NCBI GenBank assembly: GCA_905221615.1
Contig: CAJNDT010005813.1
Span: forward strand, 476,968 to 540,967
Direction: 5' to 3'
Origin: Symbiodinium sp. CCMP2592
Lineage: Eukaryota > Sar > Dinophyceae > Suessiales > Symbiodiniaceae
Length of the DNA stretch: 64,000 bases
Part shown: positions 1 to 10,421 of the stretch, one piece after another
How the letters are laid out: each line of letters opens with the position of its first letter
Numbering within the stretch: position 1 is the first letter of the stretch
Position numbers and translations under genes: made by a program
The notes under the pieces: model-generated
What the model was told of the DNA's origin: nothing
What the model saw: the letters and a program-made list of their open reading frames with translations, nothing else
Database searches by the model: none

Positions 1-2037
1 ACAGGCTCGAAAGAAATGCAGTCGTGTGCCCCATTCTGACGACTGCATCAGCGGAGCTTGCGAGGGACCCGTGCAACCTGTGGGGGAAGCAGTTCAACAA
101 GGACAGTGTCGGCACGCGTTCTGTGCATTCTGCAGAGCCCCCGAAATGACAGAGCGGTGCCCAGGACGTTTGACCTCTTGGCAGCCGATGGGCACTGACA
201 AGCAGTGGCACGAACGTTTCACCTTGACGGGCACCTGGTAGCCGAGACAGAGGATGTTGAAGCAGGGTACACCGTGGCACCATCTTCGGTGCAGAAGCGC
301 CCACGATTTTCACCGCCTTCAAGAGTGAGGCAACGAGGCTCAGGGAAGCTCTGGTGTACAGTGGATGTGGGCGAGTTGTGGCGATCTGTTCCCTCGCATG
401 TCGCTCCGCCGCCACGAGAAAAGCTGTCTTGGGCAGCATGAGGTCAAGGTCTTCTGTTAGCGGGAGTGGGCAGCAACACGAAGAAGGGCCACACTTGCAA
501 CGCTTTTCTCCAACCATGACAACACGAGCCCCAGCACACCAGCGTTTTCTGCGCGATCCGCTCCACAACACCACGACCAGTCAACAGGGGGCTCGAATTC
601 GCACGTGAGAATTTCTCGGGCCCTTCCCTAAAAGCACCACTGCCCAAGGGTCAAACCTTCACAGTTCCAGATCGCCTCGTGACTACAGCTTGGAATTGTT
701 GCGTAGAGTCTCTTCCTTGAATTTCCTTGCTTCCATGTGTTAAAGATGTACTGCCTCTACGTTTACTTGGGCGTCTTGGCTGGTGGAGGGGACGCAATGC
801 CTTGCATCTTGGCAGCTGGGCTTATGTTGGCCGATAGGCAAGGGAGAAGATTCCCAGGCCAGCGCTAGCGACACCTCACAGGCGAACACGGGGGATGAAG
901 CACCCCGGCCGGAGGCTAGCATGAACTTTGGGGAAAGTCTAGCTGCGGAGCAGCTAGGGCCATGTCCAGGGATAGCACCGCTGTGGGCTCAACAGAGTGC
1001 CGGCAGGAAACGTCGCAGGAAGCGGAAATTACATTCAAGGCAGCACGCGGCACAGGGAACACGAGTGAGCGGCGGCATCAACGCTCACTTGGCATTTCTT
1101 CGACACGTATGAGCTCCACCACTGCTGTCAACAGAACTTTTCCATGCATTTCATTCAGCCGCGTCTTGATATTGATTGTAGCTGTAGATTCAATTTTCCC
1201 GGACTGTGCGGACGGATGCCGTGGAACTGCTGGGAGCAAGGGTGGGGCTACATGTCGGTTCGCAGTGTTTCTGCTCCCGTCCTGACCGTCCGCGCAGCTC
1301 AGGCCCAAGCAAGTCTTCCCCATTGCAAACCGCTCAATTTGGATCTTTACCTGCAGTGAGGCAATGAAGGTCTAAGGACACTGATGTCTAAGTCACGGAA
1401 CTTGCTCCGGGCCGAAGTTCGCGCCGCATGAATGCGCTTGGCGACGCCATGGTCTCAGTCGGCAATCCGGCATTCAGCTGGAGTAAGGCAGCCCACAATA
1501 CATCTGAGCCTGGTGTCGGTCTGGACTGTGAGGTGGCTTGCGATTCCTGCGATTCGTTCGCCACCCTATCAAGGGAATGCTCGAGTTTATGCCGGTCTGT
1601 GGATGCGTCAGCCACGAGCTGACAAAGCGTGATAACGGCTTGCAGCTCACAGCGCGCTTGCTATAGTGCTGAAGCTTTGAGGCTTTGGAGACGGTTCTCC
1701 AAAGATGTGCGTCTGCAGGAGTCTGGGCAGAGCGATGGCCTGAGCAGTGAGGCAGTGCACCAGCCGGCACGGCGCGCGCGCGCGCGCGACGGCACGGTCC
1801 TTCGCTTTCGCCATGAGGCCTCGGAAGCCTCAGAAGCCGCAGCGCGGTCGCCTCCGCCGTCGCCGCCCAGCGCCGGACAGCCCGCAGGGACCCCGCCAGT
1901 TCTAGGAGTCCCCGCGTCCCCACGCGGGGTTTGCAAGTCTTTTCAGGCTGGGAGCTGGCGGTGAAGCTTCTGGGAGAGATGCCCGAGGCATGCACCCCCG
2001 CCCCCCCCCCCCGCCCACTCGTGCTCGTGCCGTGCAG
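1..2037. other. No gene recognised (possible upstream part of the PPR gene)
   Basis: No ORF in this stretch has a motif I recognise. Short open frames exist on both strands but none gives a convincing domain. A GC alternating run (about 1770-1790) and a poly-C run (about 1995-2012) are present. It may hold upstream exons and introns of the PPR gene that follows. Confidence 0.4.
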
Positions 2038-5000
2038 GCATCGCTTCAGCCCGACACCGTGAACTTCAACGTCTGCCCCTCCGCGATCGCCATCGCCTCT
2101 CGCTTTTTTTGGTGTGTGTTTGTCGTGGTCCGAGGCGACTCTCCTGGTGTGCGCCTCCGCTTCCGCTTGGAACACTGCAGTGGCCTTGCTCGAAGCCATG
2201 CCCAGCAAGGAGGCGGAAGCGTGGGCGGACTTCAGTCGCCGTGAGACTCGGAATACGGCGCTGGCCGGCAGGTGCTGCCCGACACCAGGAGCCATGCGCT
2301 CGGTGCCAGGCTCCGGTCTACGTCACACTGCCTCTGCCAAGGCTACAACTCTGTGCTCGCTGCCTTGGATCATGCAGCCAGCGGGCCTAGCGGGCTGCAG
2401 CGAAGCTCCGCGAGAAGACAGTACTCAGATTCGATGGCTCGGTCGCTGGCAAAGGCAGAGGCTGGACAGGCTGTGCCAGGTACTGAGATCGCCATGTGGC
2501 CTCGCGTCGCAGTTCTCTGCCGGGAAATGCAAGCTGCAAGGCAGTGCATGGCGCAGATGCGTCTCTTACGAGTGCCACCAGATGCTGCCAGAGCGGCCCT
2601 CAGTGCTTTCCCAGGTGCACTCTCTCTCAGCTCAGGGGCCCTCTTTTTTGCTTCCAGGCTACAGCAGTCTTATGAGTGCCCTGACACGATCTGGCGAGTG
2701 GCAGGCAGCGCCAAAGCCTCGGAGGGCCTTTCGCAGTGACAGTCTTCAGAGAAGTGGCTGGCATTGTGCAGAGTTCGGCTGCGTGGTTTGCGCTTCGCAG
2801 TGCTCCCGTCGCCACGACATGTTTACAAGCACCCAAGGATTCAGGTCTTTGCTGAGATGAGGGTCTGCAACTCAGCAACTCCGCAACTCCAAGCGAAGGC
2901 TGTTCAACATCTCATCACACTGCAGCCCAGGGATGCAGTTCCAACTTTGTCGAAGTTGAATTTGCTTCTCTGACTCTGGCTACCCGCAGCAGCATCAACG
3001 TACTTCAAAGCCCAGAGCCCTGATGTTGAGAGACTGTCACCATGCAGAGTTGCGATTGATCTCGCCTAGTCATGTCCTAGTCCCAGTTTCAGGCAGTGCG
3101 ATGCTTCTTGTCATCACAAACAATTACAGCTGCAGGATGTTGTGTTGAGTCCCTCGCCTTCACAAGCAGGTGCAACGAGATGCGGTCTGCTTCAGCGTTG
3201 CCATGGGCGCCTGCGAGAAGGCGCTGGATGCCGCCCCGCCGCAGCAGCTCTGTCTCCTCCGCACTCTCAGCACGAGGCCAGCGAGTGGGCCAAGGCCCTG
3301 CGGCTCTTCCAGGCCCGGGCCGGGCGACGCGGCGAAGGGCTTCGCCGTGAGACACGTGGTGCGTGGTGCGCGAAGTACACGACTCGCAGTTTTGTCACAT
3401 GGTTTTTTTTTGGCGGCAGGCGCTGGCTGAGCAACGGCTCCGGCAGGACGCCGTGACCTTCGGCAATGCCGTGTGTGCCTGGGCCCTTCAAAGCGGCTCC
3501 AGCTGTCATACTTGTACCACGGTACAGCGCCGGCTAGCCGGCTCGAGAGAAAGATGCATTAAGGCCATGACGAAAGGGGGCCACTGGCTGGGCGTTTTGG
3601 AGCTCCTCCAGCGCATGCAGAGCGAGGCAGGCGCCGCCCGCGCGCAGCCCGCGTGCCCAGGCGGCGGCCGCTCTTCAGCGCGCGGGGAGCGCTTCCGCCG
3701 CTTAAGTTTAAACCTTCGAAGCTCCCGAAGGCGGTGAAGCTGGACACCGTGGTCTGCAACAGCGCTCTGACCGCTTCTGCGAACCACTCTCGCTGGCAGG
3801 CGAGCACCACATTTTTTGAGTTCGCTTTGAGGAGCGGTTGTTCTCTGTTCTGATTCCCACTGCAGGATGCCTTGCACTTGGCAGAAGCCCCAGTCGCAGA
3901 AGCAAGCTTCTGATTCAGTGGGAGTGAGATGCTCGAGAGGTCAGCATCATGACCGAGCTCAAACTGGCAAAAACCACTGCCACCTGCGACATAGTTTGCA
4001 CTTGGCTTGTGTCACACTTGCTTCTTGCCTCCGATTTCTTTGTGACTGTGTCCTTCTAAAGGTAATGCCACCATTCGATCCCTCGAGAAAGCTGGGGCAC
4101 CCCTGGCATGGCCCCATCGATAAGACAGAGGCTGATGGAAAAGGTCCTTTTTCCGGTAATATCCGGTGCTTTTCACGACCTTTGCACAGTGCTCCGTGCC
4201 AGGAGCACCGTCGAGCCGTGGAGGTTCTGTTGCACGAGTTTGCATTAGAGGACGCCGGGCATCGGAGCAGCGGAGTTTTGAGTGAGAAGCCTCTGCGATC
4301 TTTTGCGCACCCGGACTTACCACAGCCAGAAGAAGGCTTGACTTTGTCAGGATCCTCTGGATCAGGGGTTTGCGCGCCCCAGCATGTTCAGGACAGCCCC
4401 TTTCCCCCTGCGCCCACACCTGCATATACTGTCTTATACTGTCAGCTGCCTACTAGGTCACGTTCCTTTCCCATGCTGTCGGGCAGCGAGCAGCTGCTAT
4501 GCGTCCTTCCTCGGGGTCGAAGCGGCTGAGCATCGGGTCACGTTTGTCTCTCTGAGGAGCACCCGGCCGGTGAAAGTGACAGCGGCGCTGAAGGAGGCGC
4601 TGGCTGAGCGCCTGGAGCGGGCTTTGAGGCCGGGAGTTGAGTGTTCTTCTTGACTTCGTGAGACTCGAGTGTTGGAAGAGCCAGGCCGGGAGACTACCGC
4701 AGGCTCGAGGCCCATGGCTCGGAGCTCAGCTCGCAGCAGAGCAGCGTTTCGAGAATGGGGCCCCACGGGTGGCACAAAACGAGACTCGACTCCTTCGGAG
4801 GTGCGTCGGACAAACCGCAGAAGCCACCGCGTCCTGTGGTGGCCGTGGAGGCGCGGCAGCGGAACCGCGTGTCCGCGGCGGTGCTCAGCTTCGCAGCTTC
4901 GCAGAGGCGGCCTCCGCCTTCGCCCAGCCGGGCCCGGCCCCGGCAAGCGAGTGGTGCACGCCCCGGGCCAGGGAGGCGCGCTTTTGCAGCGCAGCGCAGT

Positions 5001-5245
5001 TCCCCCCCCCCCCGCCCCCCCCTCCGCTTTCTCGCAGAGCAGTCCCACGTTTCTGCAGGCTTTCGACTCTGTGTTGGAGAACCTCCGCCCCAGCACGGAA
5101 GCTGCACTTCAAGAGGTGGAATTACAAGGTTTTTTTTCAAGATCCGCCTGTTTTGCAATTCCAGGCTCATGATCTGGCGCAGAAGCTGCAGGCGATCGTG
5201 CCTGCAAACTATGTGGACGTCAAGGCGGAAGGGGTTTCGTTGTGA
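2038..5245 (+). CDS. Pentatricopeptide-repeat (PPR) protein gene, multi-exon, approximate model
   Basis: PPR proteins are helical-repeat RNA-binding proteins, mostly acting in plastids and mitochondria. Separate open segments on the + strand carry PPR-like helices of the dinoflagellate type: ASLQPDTVNFN (from 2038, after a CAG acceptor), AWNTAVALLEAMPS (about 2165-2210), YNSVLAALDHA (about 2342), YSSLMSALTRSGEWQ (about 2660), RDAVCFSVAMGACEKAL (about 3175), SEWAKALRLFQ (about 3280), LRQDAVTFGNAVCAWA (about 3437), GHWLGVLELLQRM (about 3577) and LDTVVCNSALTASA (about 3740). The last exon ends in DLAQKLQAIVPANY and stops at 5243-5245, after an intron beginning at a GTTTTTTTT donor near 5129 and ending at a CAG near 5163. 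Segments change frame, so introns must separate them; exact boundaries are not resolved. The N-terminus is not identified. It could be a decayed copy. Confidence 0.55.
3003..3105 (+). repeat. Dispersed ~95-bp repeat in a PPR-gene intron
   Basis: This intron-located stretch (CTTCAAAGCC...CAGGCAGTGCGATGCT) is clearly similar to the sequence just upstream of each kinase copy (7517-7606, 11638-11727, 16205-16294), with several substitutions and two short indels. The shared core includes CCTGATGTTGAGAG, CTGTCACCATGCAGA and TTGCGATTGATCT. Confidence 0.75.
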
Positions 5246-5679
5246 TGTGAAGTCTTCGGATACCTGGCGAAACTCTCATGGGCAGCGTTTGCAGAGTTTC
5301 GGGGAGCCTAGGCCTCGCGCGTAGAGATCAGCTGAAACCAACGGATCGTGGCATCTGAGAAAGGTGATGGTTTACGGATCCGTGACGGGCCGGTTCGCGG
5401 CCCAGGACGCGGATGCTGCCGGGTGCCCGGCGCAGGGTAATTCGGCCCCAAAGCGATATCTCCCCCCACGTTCCCAGGACTTCACCGTCCTCCTTCCCTG
5501 GGAGGAAAGGGACTCCGCAGGGGGCCCCTTGCGAGCCTTCCAGCAGCGCGCCGCAGCTCTCAGCTGCCTCAGCTCTGGACTCTGGGCATCGCAGCGAAGC
5601 CGCGAAGCGAAGTGAGCGAAGGTTCTGGTGGAGCTGAGGAGGGAGCCCGGGCCCCGGGCCACTCCTTGCGAAAAACGCG

Positions 5680-5697
5680 CGCGCGCGCGCGCGCCGC
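5680..5697. repeat. (GC)n microsatellite
   Basis: A run of alternating GC within the tail of the PPR region. A similar run lies near 1770-1790. Confidence 0.8.
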
Positions 5698-7516
5698 ACA
5701 CAAAGCTCTGAGGCTCCTTGCACGAGGCTGGCACGTTTCGACGGTGGGCCTTGGAGGGCGGGCGCTTGGCCCAGGGGAGGTTCCCTTCATGTGAGTAGCA
5801 TTAGGAAAATGCCGACAGGGAAGCATCGGTCGCCCAAGCTCGTCCGAATCATGTCGGGATCACAAGATCGCTTCCGCCGAGCATCGCCTTGGCAGCCGCA
5901 AACATGCGTCCTACGAATCATACTCATACGCAAGCATGCAGCATTGCTCGCAACTGCCGGTGTTTAGCTGTGGGAGCATCCCAAAACCGACGAGGTGCCG
6001 GTGCTGACTTTCCACTGGGGCCCGGGCTTGAGCCGGAGTGCCGATGCTGGGAGTCTCAGGGGAGCTGCAGTTGACACTGCTTCTCACCGCCTGCAGATGC
6101 ACGCATCAATTGAGGTTACCGTCAGAAATTACCTCGGCCTCTACAAGAGCGCCCTTCTTCGAGAGCAGCTTGTCTGTGCCGGTGCATGGTGCTTGTATAG
6201 TTCTCAACCCTTGCTGCACATTGCGAGGGTGGATTTGGATTTAGCAGCTTTTTGCTGTCACTAGTTATTAGTTAGATCACGCTTAAGCCTGAGCTCGGGC
6301 TCGTGACAGTGTTGCAGTGACCTTACGTGTAACGGCGCGAACGCGACGAGGAGAGTGTTCCCGTCCCAAGATGACCAAGCTCGAAGTGTAACCTCGCTGC
6401 TGCTTGAAAGCCAGCCGCGCGTGCCGGCTTGTCATTGCACTTCTGCTCTGGTGTTCGCGATGCGTGCTTGTAAGGCGAGTGCGAGTGAAAACAGCCCCAC
6501 GAATGCTGCTAACACGGTTGGGTCAGGCTGGGATTTGAGCTTGGCGGCCGTTTAGGTTGTCGTGGTCTGGGATGCGGTGCAGCCTCGGCGACCCCAACAA
6601 CAACAAGAGGGAGCAAAAGGTAGGAGCTCAGCAGCAGCGAGTGCTCACAGTGGCGCGGACAACTGTCCAGGAGGAGGAGGAGGAGGAGGAGGAGCCACGT
6701 CCTTTCGAGGGTCTTCCTCGTGCCAAAAGACTCTCACTGTTTGCCAAAGCTCGTTTAGCGGCAACGGCCCACCACTCTGACTCTCATGCATGTCGAAGCC
6801 AAGGTATTCCTTGCTGGATGAGCGCCTCTGCGATCTGGTGGTTGCCGTCAAGCGCCCGGGGCCCGGGACTAGCGGCGAGTTTGGTCGCATCACTGGCAGT
6901 GAGCTCTCAGGCTGGGCAGAGCTGCGAGGCCTGAGCGGCCAGACCAGGCCGGCCTTTGAGGGTGGAGCCGGGAGTGGAGACGTGGAGACTTGCCTCACTT
7001 TGCCTCTTTGCCGGCGCTGAAGCTTCGCAGGGGTTATCCGGGCGGGTACTCTTGGAGCCTCTTGGCCGTGGCCTTCGCTCAGCGGGCGGCTCCACCACTG
7101 GTGCCTTCGCTGCAGGCCACGGATCTGAGGGTCGAACAGCGGGGAAGCGCAAGCAAGTCATCAGGCTTCCCTAAGTCATTGATCCCGGCTTGCAGATGCC
7201 GAGAGCTTGAGGGCAATAGGTGCGAACAGCTTTGTGTGACGATTTAGTGGGGACACAGGGAGGAGCGTCTTCACGCCCTGAGTGTCGAAGAGCGTGGCAA
7301 GAAGGACCAGAGGTTGCCGCAGTACCGTAGTTGCATTTGTCTCAATCGAATGCCTCCTTTGACCGTGCCGGTGAGCAATCTCAGCCTTCATCCAATGAGC
7401 GGGATCGATGACACAGGAGTGCTTCAGTTCCCTGCGGCTAGTGATTAAGGGAGCATATAGCAGTTGATAGCAGCCGATAGCAGTCGGTCCAAGCTTCTCC
7501 GGAAAGCAATAAGCAG

Positions 7517-7606
7517 CTTCAAAGCCCTGATGTTGAGAGGCTGTCACCATGCAGAATTGCGATTGATCTTGCATAGGCATGTCCCAGTACAGGCAGCGAA
7601 ATGCTG
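7517..7606 (+). repeat. Dispersed repeat upstream of kinase, copy A
   Basis: Homologous to 3003-3105 in the PPR gene. It lies immediately 5' of the kinase coding exon. Equivalents in the other units are at 11638-11727 and 16205-16294. Confidence 0.75.
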
Positions 7607-7643
7607 CGCAATCGCAACAGTACGTAAGTAGGTGTCCGAAGCC

Positions 7644-8696
7644 ATGTGGGACGTCGGATTCAGCATCCTGCAGCTAGGCGCGAACCTGCCCCTCGTTGCA
7701 GGTGCTCTTGGGGAACTTGTCAATGCCCTGGCCAAACCCAGGGATGTGTCAGATTTCCTTGCCATGGAAAACCCTATCTTGAAGCCGTGTGCACTGCAGC
7801 TACATGGCAAAGCTGAAGCGCCGCTTGTGCAGTCGTTGGCAACACAAACAGTGATTGCGGCGATGCGCATCCAGCACTTTGTGCGCAGTTGCCTCACGAA
7901 GCTGGGACAGAACCGGTCTTTGCGCGCGGACAGAGCTGCCAGAAAGATCCAACGCTGCGTGCGGCTGCACCAAAGCATGCCCAGAGTCCCGTTGACATGG
8001 CAAGGCTTTGAATTCGGCCAGCTGCTGGGCTCAGGTGCCAGCGCCACTGTGCATGCCGCAATCACACCAGACGGCTGGCCCGTTGCGGTCAAGCGGCTCC
8101 GTCCCCACCCCATGGACATGGACCAGGAAGAGCTCAAGCACGAGCTTCGCATGCTTTTGCATTGCGAACACGCAAACTACATCATCCAAGCATATTACGT
8201 CATCGACAACATTTGGACTGGGCTAGTCTTGGAGAAGCTTCGAGACAGCCTTTTTCATTTCGCCGCAGAGCAGTGCATCTCCGTCGTGGACTTTCTGGCA
8301 GCTGCCGGGCAGCTCGCACAGGCTCTACATTGGCTGCAAGGCTGTGCAGTGGTGCACGGCGATGTTAAGGCAGCCAATGTGTTTCTGCAGAGCCTTTCAT
8401 GTGATTGGCCCAGATCTTTGAAGTTGGGGGACTTTGAATCCGCTCAGTTTGCCGGGGCTGGACTGCTTACCAAGAAAGTAGGCACAGTTTTCTACTGGTC
8501 GCCGGAAATGCTTGAGGGACGGGGCTACTCCTTCGGCCATGACGTGTGGAGCCTCGGAAAGCTTCTTGGTGATCTTCGCTGCGAAGACTTCCGCGCGGAG
8601 GCACTAGCCAGGAACATCCTCGTGCACAATGCCGAGGAACGGCCTTCGGCCCTCGACGTGGCATTTCAGGTGCACAGAGTCCAAAGTGCGATGTGA
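7644..8696 (+). CDS. IQ-motif protein-kinase-like protein, copy A
   Basis: A 350-residue reading frame; start taken at the first ATG (MWDVGF), since the frame upstream offers only GTG. Residues about 76-86 fit an IQ calmodulin-binding motif (IQHFVRSCLTK), followed by a second partial IQ (IQRCVRLHQ). The kinase fold starts near residue 122: glycine loop LGSGASATV (128-136), VAVK lysine 150, catalytic loop HGDVKAAN (238-245, Asp240), DFE (263-265) instead of DFG, SPE (286-288) for APE, the HDVWSLG helix, and the closing Arg333 in EERPSA. The lobe is short. HGD and DFE suggest altered or weak catalysis, but Lys150, Asp240, Asn245 and Asp263 remain. It appears to be a single exon, though upstream exons are possible because an AG lies just before the start region. 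The protein is identical in all three units. Confidence 0.85.
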   Translation: MWDVGFSILQLGANLPLVAGALGELVNALAKPRDVSDFLAMENPILKPCALQLHGKAEAPLVQSLATQTVIAAMRIQHFVRSCLTKLGQNRSLRADRAARKIQRCVRLHQSMPRVPLTWQGFEFGQLLGSGASATVHAAITPDGWPVAVKRLRPHPMDMDQEELKHELRMLLHCEHANYIIQAYYVIDNIWTGLVLEKLRDSLFHFAAEQCISVVDFLAAAGQLAQALHWLQGCAVVHGDVKAANVFLQSLSCDWPRSLKLGDFESAQFAGAGLLTKKVGTVFYWSPEMLEGRGYSFGHDVWSLGKLLGDLRCEDFRAEALARNILVHNAEERPSALDVAFQVHRVQSAM

Positions 8697-9719
8697 GTGT
8701 GGAAAGATTTTGAGGATATTGAGGATACCTGCGCTTCGTTTTTTCTGCACATGGGCTCCGCTTGATGTCACGTTGCCGGCGAACTGGTTTCTGAATGGCA
8801 TCCTGGACAGATGCTGCGGACCCGGCCCATGTGTGAAATCAAGAGAAATTCCATGCCCCCTGCGCTAGCTTTCTGCGAATCAAAAGGAGTGTTGCAAGCA
8901 CTTAGGGTGAAACATGCCTCGAGGTAACAACTTGCTGCTGCTCAGCAGCTAACCACGTTTGCTTCCCAAAGTAAGGTCGGCTAATTTTTTAACGGAAGCA
9001 GCCCTAGACCCTAGACCTAGATGTCACGCCTAACGATAGTTGCCAGTACTATGCGGCACAGATCCCACCGAAACTCGGAGACATGAACGGCCATGCATGA
9101 CCCAAGGTTGCAATGACTTCAGTTGCTAGTTTGAGTAGCAGAGCTTCTTGTTAACAGAGCACACCCCGAAAGCAAGATGCCACAAAAACGTTCCTCCTCC
9201 CTGCATCGAGGGGTTGGTCTTGAGGGGTCAGACTCGTTGAGAGGCCCTGGCTGCTTCGAAGAGACGGCTTTGGGAAGAGTCGGGCGAGTGCTACAACGTG
9301 GCCTGGGCATCGGCCGCAGATGCGGGGGCCCGGGCCCCAGTAGGTGTCACGCTTCCGTTTGTGCCGGCTAGGTTTGTCGGAGTATTTCTTAGTTCAGCGA
9401 AAGCCTTGGTCAAAGGGGCCGCGAGCCTTCAGCACGAAGTCAAAAGCATGACGCCAAACTGAATACGGAGCAGCTTACGCTACGGGAAAGCCATGCTGCA
9501 AGGTGAAGCTGGCATCTGGGTCTCCCGAGCCGTGGACCTCGCCGGCGCGGCTTGACAGCACACATGGACGTAAGTTGGGGGGTGGTCCCAGGCTCTACTA
9601 AAACAGTCGACTCACAGTGAGGCTCCTGGAAGCCTTCTTCCGCTTCTTTGCATACGGAACCGGCCTCGATGGGAGGGCAGTAGCAAAGGCAGAGCGAAAG
9701 AGAGAGGGACTCGCCCGGA

Positions 9720-10393
9720 AGAAAAGAAGAGTGCACTATGCAACGAAGTAGAGGAAGAGGGGGAGCTGCTGCAACGATCACTTCTCAGAGGCTACGACTT
9801 CAATGTCGAGGCCGCATCGGTGCGTGTGGCCGAGCGTGTGGGTGCCTCAGCCCCTTCTGTGTTTCTTACAAATCTTACCTCTACAGTACACCCCAAAAGG
9901 CTCAAGGCTCAGCTTCAGCGTGTTCGCGGTTGCAGAGGCCCGGCGGAGCGTCTTCGGTCGCCCGGCTCTGGCCCTGGAAGACCCTCTGGAAACGGAGACT
10001 TGGCCAAGGGAAATATTCCTGACGGAATATCACGCCATTTCTGTTGGTTTCTTTGAGGTGGAATATGGGGGCCTACAAAAATTACCAATACTATTTTGGG
10101 GATTCGAGGACTGGGACCTGGGCCGCCTGCTGGACGAGCAGCGCCTGGCACGACTCCGTGCGGAGTTGCGCCGCGCCGCGCGCAGGCTGCGTGGAGGTGC
10201 CGGGGGGAGATGGTAGAAGCGGCGATGGGATCGAGAGCTAAACCTTGCCTCCTAACGATCTTCGCTGTTGTTTCTCAGGTCCTTCGGAGTCCTCTCTGAA
10301 GGCAGTCTTCGCCCGGCGTGGGCTCAGGCTCGGCGGCTGGCCTCGCTCTCTCCCTCAAGCCTTTGCTTCCGGGGCGTTGTGGCGTTGACGGCG
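9720..10393 (+). CDS. Possible second multi-exon gene in the tandem unit (hypothetical)
   Basis: Three stretches look coding but lie in different frames: one around 9740-9915 reads GYDFNVEAASVRVAERVG and TVHPKRLKAQLQ; one around 9932-10213 reads EARRSVFGRPALALEDP and later DWDLGRLLDEQRLARLRAEL, ending at a stop at 10214-10216; and one after a TTTCTCAG acceptor at 10278 reads FARRGLRLGGWPRSLPQAF before a stop. They could be exons of one gene. No family is recognised. Equivalent positions are 13841-14514 and 18408-19081. Confidence 0.25.
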
Positions 10394-10421
10394 TCTCTGC
10401 CACGTTACGTTTTGTCACAGC

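Larger units (their letters stand above)
5855..10421 (+). repeat. Tandem unit copy A (4567 bp)
   Basis: First of three direct tandem copies. The boundary is the 6-mer CGGGAT, found at 5855, 10422, 14543 and 19110. The unit carries the kinase-like gene and a possible second gene. Copy A differs from copies B and C at single bases near 8941 (C versus T), 9062 (T versus C) and 10407 (C versus G). It retains the 440-bp segment 6943-7382 that copy B lacks. The GGA run near 6670 encodes eight Glu-type codons, as in copy C. Confidence 0.95.

Noticed and set aside
4497..5170. Long minus-strand frames opposite the end of the PPR gene
   Set aside because: GC-rich shadows with Arg/Gly/Pro bias. The plus strand has PPR-type motifs and a splice-consistent C-terminus.
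7544..8152. 202-codon minus-strand frame opposite the kinase (repeated at 11665-12273 and 16232-16840)
   Set aside because: It is a shadow of the well-supported kinase frame and has no domain of its own.
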